The notes beneath the pieces are model-generated. The model saw only the letters and a list, made by a program, of their open reading frames with translations, was not told the DNA's origin and ran no database searches. From Sebastes aleutianus (taxonomy: Eukaryota > Chordata > Actinopteri > Perciformes > Sebastidae): a stretch of 64,000 nucleotides of DNA. Made by a program: the position numbers and the translations under genes. The stretch covers positions 12,521,596-12,585,595 of the forward strand of contig CAKAKS010000013.1 of assembly GCA_916700875.1 (NCBI GenBank), in the 5' to 3' direction. Shown here piece after piece: positions 57,722-64,000 of this stretch (within the stretch, counting starts at the first letter, position 1; each line of letters starts with the position of its first letter).

Positions 57722-59384
57722 CAGACAGAGGTAAAAACTCATGTGATGTAAATGCATTCAATAAGACAAAGCTGCTGGCATTTACTGTCGTTCTTTACAT
57801 TCAGTTCACTTTCTATCCTCCACACTCTCTTTGTCAAGGTCACAGTTACTCAGCCACTATCCTGCCTTGTGGTTAGGCAATGAGTAGGAGTCATTCATTT
57901 CAATCCACCCTGCACAACGTGCTAGACTGACTTGCTCCCACATGCACACAAGCCCCGTGTTTTCTAACAGTAAGTAAGATAAAAGATGTTAATTCACACG
58001 AGATGTATGTCCCTTACCAGCAGTGTCAGCTCTCCTCCGGGTAAACTCAAGATATCCTCAATCTGTCAATAAGTTCCAAGATGAGCCTTCACTCAGTCTT
58101 TACTTTGCTAAAATATCTGCACAAAGTCCTCCCTCTCCTTCTGCTCCCGCATCTGTCAGCATGTTCTATTTGAATTATCTCCTTCTTAAATGATGCCAGG
58201 CTGTCAGACTTGTTTAAACTGTGCTCAGCATGACTCAGTGTGATGACATCCATGCAGGAAAAAACCCACAGGTAGTTTCCTGGCTGCATGAAAAAATCAA
58301 CAGGTAAAATAGTACCTTACCTATCTACATCTAATGCAGCCAAAGAATAATTATGCACTCAGCAAAATATATCCTTATACGTGTAAATGAAAAACACGTT
58401 AATCAAGATTTTGCAGAAAAAAATAATTATTCACAATTGTTAAAATCATCAATGCACTTTTGCAAAAAAAATTGAAAATGCATTTTTAAACTGATTAAAA
58501 TATTGCAACAAGTTTATTGTGTGCATATATGTTCATTCCTTTGTTTTTTAAGCACAACAGCCCAAATACTCAAGATAAATCCTTTTTCATGGTGTGAGAT
58601 TATATGAATGGAGATATCTGCTAAAATAAATAAAGATCAGCAGAGAGGGATTTTCCAGCCTCTACATGGATCCCAGCTATTTTCTCTTTGCAGCAGCAGA
58701 TGTACTACGAGGAAACAAAAACTCCCTCAAGCCAAGAGGAAGCGTCAGAGTGACTCATGAGATAACGCCTGAGGAGGAAATGCTTCAGGTGTTGTTAACG
58801 TCGGATCAGATAATAATAATAATAATGACTGTAACAGTACGGATCAAGTAGCCTGCGTAGCACTTCCATCAACAAATTGTTTTGACAGTATGTTGATGGA
58901 AGATCTGTTTCACTGATTTGTTAGGTCTATTCAAAATATGTTGATGGATCCAGATGTTTTAGAAAAGTCCTGTCCATGAAGACTCTGTCTGTTCTAGTGC
59001 AGTACCCACCTGATCTGGGGAAATGAGAACTCCAGCTCCTGCATGGACAAACACATTGACAGTTAAAGTGACAATGAATAAATGCAGCAACACCAGCAAC
59101 TTAATCAGGTTTCAAATCAGAGACCGGGCTTCGGAGGAGGCTTTTATAATGGATGGATGGACCCTGTCCCAACCCTTGGATACGATTGCTTAACAACATA
59201 ACACTGACAAAAACACAGGAGACAAATAAACAAGACCTCTGATTCTCTGCTACACGCGGAGGAGAAGTGACGCTGAGAGTTGTCACTCCCAGTTATTTGA
59301 ACCAGTGTGTTGTATTAACACCAAACACCAACACCAAACACGTGCCATCAAGGCTTCCCCTCATGTTACCACTATGGTCCAAAT
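57722..59384. other. Upstream flank of the Ig gene
   Basis: Apart from the possible untranslated exon ending at 58018 I see no gene. AT-rich 58300-58620. Short frames of 60-66 codons show no domain. Confidence 0.45.
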
Positions 59385-60075
59385 GGAAATAGGCCTATCT
59401 CAACAATTATTGGATGGATTGCTATGAAATTTGGTTCAGACATTCATGGTTCCCAGAGGGTGAATCCTACTGACCTGGGTGATCCCCTGACTTTTCCACT
59501 AGCGCCACCCTGATATTGACATTTATGGCTTTTAGTGAAATGTCTCAACAACTATTGGATGGATTGTTATGAAATTTGGTTCAGACATTCATGTTCCCCT
59601 CAGGATGAATGGTTATCACTTTGGTGACCCCCTGACTTTTCCACTCGCGCCACCCTCAGGTTGACATTTATGGCTTTTAGTGAAATGTCTCAACAACTAT
59701 TGGACAGATTGCTATGAAATTGGTTCAGACATTCATGTTCCCCAGGGGATGAATCCTACTGACTTTGGTGATCCTCTGACCTTTACTGGAGCGTCACTGT
59801 GAGGTTGAAGTTTGTGATTTTGAGTGAAATATCTCAACAACTGTTGGATGGATTTCTATGAAATTTGGTTCAGACATTCATGGTTCCCAGAGGGTGAATA
59901 TTACCCCTGACTTTTCTACTAGCGCCACCATGAGGTTGACATTTATGGATTTTAGTGAAATATCTCAACAACTATTGGATGGATTGCCATGAAATTTGCT
60001 ATCGACATTCATGATCCCCTCAGGACGAATTGTAATACCTTTGGTGATGCTCTGAGTTTTCATCTAGTGCCACCA
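59385..60075 (+). repeat. About five tandem units of a 145-bp dispersed repeat
   Basis: CAACAACTATTGGATGGATT begins units at 59401, 59546, 59691, 59834 and 59966. Each continues ATGAAATTTGGTTCAGACAT, CCCCTGACTTTTCCACTAGC and GCCACC. This family is widespread in fish by my recollection. Confidence 0.85.
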
Positions 60076-60939
60076 CCAGCAGACCAGCCAATAGGAATTA
60101 TGGGTAGGGGGACAGACTTTCCAAATTGGGCCCCTGATCCACCCCGACTCCAGGTCGCCCAGTTTCATATGATATTATTATATTATATATTAGACAATAT
60201 TCATATTCACTCCAACTTTAAAAATGAGCCTGCTAGCAGGCTTTATTTGCTAGTCTGCCTATAGCTCCTCATCTTTGTACGTTCAGCTCGCCTGTCATAC
60301 CTGCTGCTTCTCCAGAAATTCAGTCATTGCCTCTCTGATCCTTTCATTTTCTTGTTCTCTCTGTACCCTGGCTTTTATTTTGTAGAGCCCCCGATCCGGG
60401 ATTTCCACAAGGATATGGAGTAGCCAGGCAGTGGATAACAGTAGCCAGCCAGTGTGAAACAGTAGCCAGCTAGGGAGGTCCGGGGGCATGCCCCTCGGAG
60501 AATTTTTTTTTTATAAAAGCCGAAATTTGGTGACCTCTGGCACATTCTGATGCTACTATTCCATCATATACACTGATCTTAATTATTATGTATTTTAATG
60601 AGTTTGCCTGCCTGATTGTAAACATGTAGCTAGTGAATTATTGTAAAGGAGAATCAGGCTTCTCGTGCATTTTAGCCCACAGTCTGTAATAGTTATTCAT
60701 ATTTAAAACCACGTCTATTCCTGACAGATCAGAACTTTTCTAATTTAGTCATATACATTATTTATTATTTATTTATTGACACCTTCACTGTGGTTTATCA
60801 AGACATGCCACAATGATGGTTAATGTATACTGTAAATGCACTCTTATTCAATAGAAATAAACACGGTTACTTTAAGGGTCCCAAAATATGACACAAAGAT
60901 ATATATATATATATATATTAACTGTATAAAGATATATGA

Positions 60940-61035
60940 CACAAAGTTATTCACTGTACAAAGCTATACACTGTACAAAGATATTCACTGTACAAAGTTA
61001 TACACTGTACAAAGATATTCACTGTACAAAGATAT
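60940..61035. repeat. CACTGTACAAAGATATT minisatellite
   Basis: About five units of 17-19 bases, preceded by an (AT)n run at 60899-60918. Confidence 0.85.
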
Positions 61036-61379
61036 CCCAGGTCTTATCTAGCCCGTGTATTGATTTTAAATTAAACTATTGATAAAATAAACCTATGGCA
61101 AAAAGAGCTCTGAAATAACAAAACATGTGAATCACTTGACTCAAATCATGTGAATCTAGTAAATCAACCTATCTTCTGTCATCTTCACTATCATCATACT
61201 TTATCATATAGGGGGGCCTACAACAGGAAGTTCCATTACATCATATTTATATTTAGGATTTGGGACATCTGAATGAGTCTGACCCTCTGAAGGTAATGTC
61301 ATCTCTCATCGATCAGCTATTTCCCGTTAAGTATGCCCGTCACAGTTTCAGAATGAACTGATCATATTTCTACATTTCT

Positions 61380-61505
61380 CCGGTGGGGTCGGTTGGCGAT
61401 CGGCAAGTCTGTCTGGAAGATTCAACTCAGCGGGTGGAAGGATCCCCGTTGGACCCCTCTTGGCGCATTTCCTCCGTGTGGTGCGCGGACCTCGCCACTT
61501 TCCGG
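61380..61505 (+). pseudogene. Diverged 28S rRNA fragment (D2 region)
   Basis: CGGTGGGGTC, GTCTGTCTGGAAGATTCAAC, GCGGGTGGAAGGATCC and GGCGCATTTCCTCCG follow the order of the vertebrate 28S D2 expansion segment just upstream of the part present at 63338. Considerably diverged. Based on remembered rRNA sequence, not on alignment. Confidence 0.5.
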
Positions 61506-61659
61506 GGGGGGAGGGGGTATGAGATGATAAGTTGAAAGGTGTTTTAATGATACCAATATATTTATTCATCATGTAAATATATTTAACTTGCACTGTCAGT
61601 GATATAGGTCAGCAAGTTAAGTGTTGTTCTAGATCCCATTTAAGGGTCAAACATAGACC

Positions 61660-62035
61660 TTTGCATGGGCCCCACCCTCTGGCCTTGGGTCCACCCTGGC
61701 CTTGGGTCCCCTCTGGCCTCGGGCCCCCCCCTGGCCTTGGGTCCCCTCTGGCCTCGGGCCCCCCCTGGCCCGGGCCCCCCCTGGCCTTGGGTTCCCCTCT
61801 GGCCTCGGGCCCCCAAAGGCCTTGGATCCCCTCTGGCCTCGGGCCCCCCCTGGCTTTGGGTCCCCCTCTGGCCTCGGGCCACCCCTGGCCTCGGGCCCCC
61901 CCTGGCCTTGGGTCCCCTCTGGCCTCGGGCCCCCCCTGGCCTCGGGCCCCCTCTGGCCTCGGGCCCCCCCTGGCCTCGGGTCCCCTCTGGCCTTGGGCCC
62001 CCCCTGGCCTCCTGTCCCCTTTGCCCCCGCCTGAC
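61660..62035. repeat. GC-rich 18-bp minisatellite
   Basis: Units GGCCTCGGGCCCCCCCTG and GGCCTTGGGTCCCCTCTG alternate about 20 times. The 18-base period keeps frames open on both strands (collagen-like on minus, proline-rich on plus), which I do not take as coding. Minus strand has repeated G-runs of 3-7. Confidence 0.92.
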
Positions 62036-62044
62036 GGCGGTCCT

Positions 62045-62240
62045 GACCACCGGGTCAAAATATGAATTTGTCCAATATTTTGTTTTAAGACCAAATACAT
62101 GCTGACACGCTACACTGAGATGGTAAACATTACATCTGCTAAACATCAGCATGTTAGCATTGTGATTGTGAGCATGTTAGCATGCTGATGTTAGCACATA
62201 GCTAAAAGCATCACTGTGCCAAAGTACAGCCTCAGTGAGC
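62045..62240 (+). repeat. Right part of the split dispersed repeat
   Basis: TTGTCCAATATTTTG, GACCAAATACATGCTG, CATCAGCATGTTAGCATTG and GAGCATGTTAGCATGCTG, ending AGCCACTAGCATGGCTG. Same family as the Ig-intron repeat. Confidence 0.7.
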
Positions 62241-63172
62241 CACTAGCATGGCTGCACACTCTTGTTCTTTGGTGGTCACACAGGTATGTTTTTGTTTTTA
62301 CTTTAGGGCTGCTCAGATCTGGGTAATACCAGTTTCAATTCATGTTTCGGTTCTGCTGAATAACATAGCAGAGCCTGACTCAAAAAGTGGCAACATTAAG
62401 ATCTACTTCATTCATCCACATGGGGAAATTTATGTTGGACTTATGTTGGAATTGATGTTGGAAATCTATGTTGGACACACTCAATCTAAAACCAGTAGCA
62501 CCCAATCATAGTAAAAGATACTGTAGAACTGCAGTGTCATCATGTTGCATTGCTTTTTCACTCCAGGTAGTTTCACTATTACATGAGCTCCTTGTCAGCA
62601 CTTCTGGGCAGTGGATTCCTTTACTTTACCGTGCCTTCACTTTAGACCTGCCTTTCCTAAATATACACTGGCATGCTGTGGCATTTCATACACGTCATGC
62701 ACAAGGCATACATAGCACGCATGCCTTGTCTTTACACTATGTTGCCTTTTGTTGTGAAAGACAGATCTTGCCTCAGATTTCAGACTTGAGACTTGAAAGC
62801 AGAAACATTTAAATCTCATTTTATGGCACTGAAATGACTTAAAGACTTGTGACTTGATTGGCCCCTAAGGACATAAAGCTTGACTTGAGACTTACTCGAA
62901 ATTACTTGAGTCACAAACAGCTCTGTAAGCAGCTGTAGTCATTCACAATTGCTAGTGCAGTGCCCGTTTGTGGCGTGGATGTTTGGAGCATGTGGTCATT
63001 TGCAGTGGGCCGATTGCTTGGCCCCAAGGAAGCGCTGCTTGCAGCGTTGTCGAGAACCACTCGGTGCTCATTGACTCCAGGGAAGTGAAGAGATCGGTTG
63101 TAACGTTAGCATATCCAGCATCCGCCAGCAAAACTGAACTGCAGTCGATAAAACGCGTTATTAATACATAAG
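62241..63172. other. Intergenic DNA, nothing recognised
   Basis: No gene found. Short GACTTGTGACTTGATTGG words near 62840-62900 echo the 54.2-kb minisatellite family. Several short frames without domains. Confidence 0.4.
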
Positions 63173-63261
63173 TAGGGATGCACCGATACCAATTTTTTTC
63201 AGACCGAGTACAAGTACAAGTACTTTCATTTGGGTACTCGCTGATACCGAGTACCGATACA

Positions 63262-63336
63262 AGTACTTCTCTGTGCCAAAAGACCCTCGTTAACAACCAG
63301 CTGGAGGGTGTGAGCGACACACGGCAGGCTGGGGAG
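63262..63336 (-). pseudogene. hAT transposase remnant
   Basis: Minus strand reads LPSLPCVAHTLQLVVNEGLL, the conserved CxAHTLQL motif of hAT transposases, then AQRST. Both sides are cut: toward lower coordinates it runs into the element's end region, and toward higher coordinates into 28S sequence. Confidence 0.7.
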
Positions 63337-63337
63337 T

Positions 63338-63774
63338 CCCGCATACGAGGCGGTGCGCCGCCACCGGCTCTAGGTCGGCTTGGAAAGGCTCGGGGTGAAG
63401 GTGAATCGCGGCCGCAGCTTTACAGCGCTCCCCGCCCGGACCGCGCCGCACCGTGACGGGGCTCTCTGCTCCCTGCGCGACTGTCAACCGGGGCGGACTG
63501 TCCAACCGCGCTGTGCCGCGGCCCACGTAAAACGCGCCAGGGGTCTGCGGCGATTTCGGCAACCCACCCGACCCGTCTTGAAACACGGACCAAGGAGTCT
63601 AACGCACGCACGAGTCAGAGGGTGCAAGCAAAACCCCGTGGCGCAATGAAAGTGAGGGCCAGTGCGCGTCGCCTGAGGCGGGATCCTGGCCCAGCAGGGT
63701 CGGGCGCACCACCGGCCCGTCTCGCCCGCACCGTCAGGGAGGTGGAGCGTGAGGACCCGAAAGATGGTGACGAG
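63338..63774 (+). rRNA. 28S rRNA fragment (D2 to D3 region), not a functional gene
   Basis: GGCGGTGCGCCGCC, GCTTGGAAAGGCTCGGGG, CGCAGCTTTACAGCGCTCCC, GGGGTCTGCGGCGAT, ACCCGACCCGTCTTGAAAC, ACGGACCAAGGAGTCTAACG, CCCGTGGCGCAATGAAAGTG, CACCACCGGCCCGTCTCGCC and GACCCGAAAGATGGTGA appear in the canonical 28S order. The conserved core is well kept, with short deletions in the variable part and just before GAGGACCCGAAAG. Bounded by transposon sequence on both sides, so it is a captured piece. It stops exactly at the end of GATGGTGA. Confidence 0.9.
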
Positions 63775-64000
63775 AGGTTAACGTTGCGCTGCTGTAAAGT
63801 GGTATCGGTGCCGTTGTATTGGAGCCGTTACGAGTACATGAGCACAGTATCGGACTCGATACCCAATATATATTGGTGCATCCCTATACATAATTATTTG
63901 TCCAAATTGCACCAAATTCGACAAAGCACTCCCTTGGGTCCCCAACAATTCACCCGCCAAGTGTGAAGTAGATCGGATGAGCGGTTCTCGAGACATGCGG

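Larger units (their letters stand above)
60076..62044. mobile_element. Insertion of about 2 kb splitting the dispersed repeat
   Basis: The repeat stops at CTAGTGCCACCA (about 60075) and resumes at GGTCAAAATATGAATTTGTC (about 62053), adjacent pieces in the family as I know it. Inside: a frame of 64 codons with no known domain, a 17-bp minisatellite (60940-61035), a 28S-like piece and a GC-rich minisatellite. No terminal repeats recognised. Confidence 0.5.
63173..63886. mobile_element. hAT-like element carrying a 28S rRNA piece
   Basis: 714 bases from TAGGGATGCACCGATACC to TTGGTGCATCCCTA, inverted ends, flanked by TACATAAG and TACATAAT (8 bp, one mismatch). Inside: a short hAT transposase remnant on the minus strand and about 437 bases of 28S rRNA on the plus strand. 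No complete transposase. Confidence 0.78.

Noticed and set aside
58666..58851. 61-codon plus-strand frame MDPSYFLFAAADVL...
   Set aside because: Short, ends in an (AAT)n-derived run of Ile, no supporting signals.
61609..62152. Collagen-like minus frames and proline-rich plus frames of 110-170 codons
   Set aside because: All arise from the 18-bp GC-rich minisatellite and are open in several frames at once.

Overview
The window looks like nuclear DNA of a teleost fish. It holds intron-split vertebrate genes with GT-AG junctions, two fish-type NLR genes (FISNA-NACHT-LRR-B30.2), an L2-clade LINE, a tRNA-derived SINE, many hAT-type elements and long minisatellites. No bacterial features are present. 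Every call comes from reading the sequence; no database search was run, and the species is not determined.

Main genes. Two tandem paralogous NLRC3-like NLR genes lie on the minus strand. Gene B (46612 to 27543) is complete. Its twelve coding exons join in frame into 3597 nt (1198 residues): start exon, four small repeated exons, two N-terminal exons, a 1780-nt FISNA-NACHT exon, two 174-nt LRR exons, a 47-nt linker exon and a B30.2 exon. Gene A (15170 to beyond base 1) has the same layout, with five small repeated exons, and leaves the window inside its NACHT exon with the frame open. The third gene (57705 to 53586, minus) encodes a 184-residue single-V-set Ig surface protein.

Layout. 1-15.2 kb: gene A, whose introns are full of transposons. 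15.4-19.2 kb: a transposon whose end has expanded into a GGAATGAGG-type minisatellite, with a LINE fragment caught inside. 19.2-27.5 kb: intergenic, with a possible spliced retrocopy, a block shared with 49-50.8 kb, a SINE, a GATA microsatellite and an element with long inverted ends. 27.5-46.6 kb: gene B, carrying two decayed hAT transposases, a probable solo LTR, LINE pieces and a 24-bp minisatellite in its introns. 47-53 kb: flank of gene B with further shared blocks. 53.6-58 kb: the Ig gene with a 1.3-kb minisatellite in an intron. 59-64 kb: a dispersed repeat split by a 2-kb insertion, and a hAT-like element carrying a piece of 28S rRNA.

How it fits together. The two NLR genes plus flanks are copies of one ancestral unit; NACHT exons lie 34,799 bp apart and start exons about 31.4 kb apart, the difference being later insertions. 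Fish NLRs of this group are cytosolic innate sensors: NACHT binds nucleotide, and LRR and B30.2 are the presumed recognition ends. The most informative structure is the array of phase-symmetric 111-nt exons upstream of NACHT. Gene A has four and gene B three. In gene A the latest duplication left a hybrid hAT MITE between two parental MITEs, the signature of unequal crossing-over between transposon copies.
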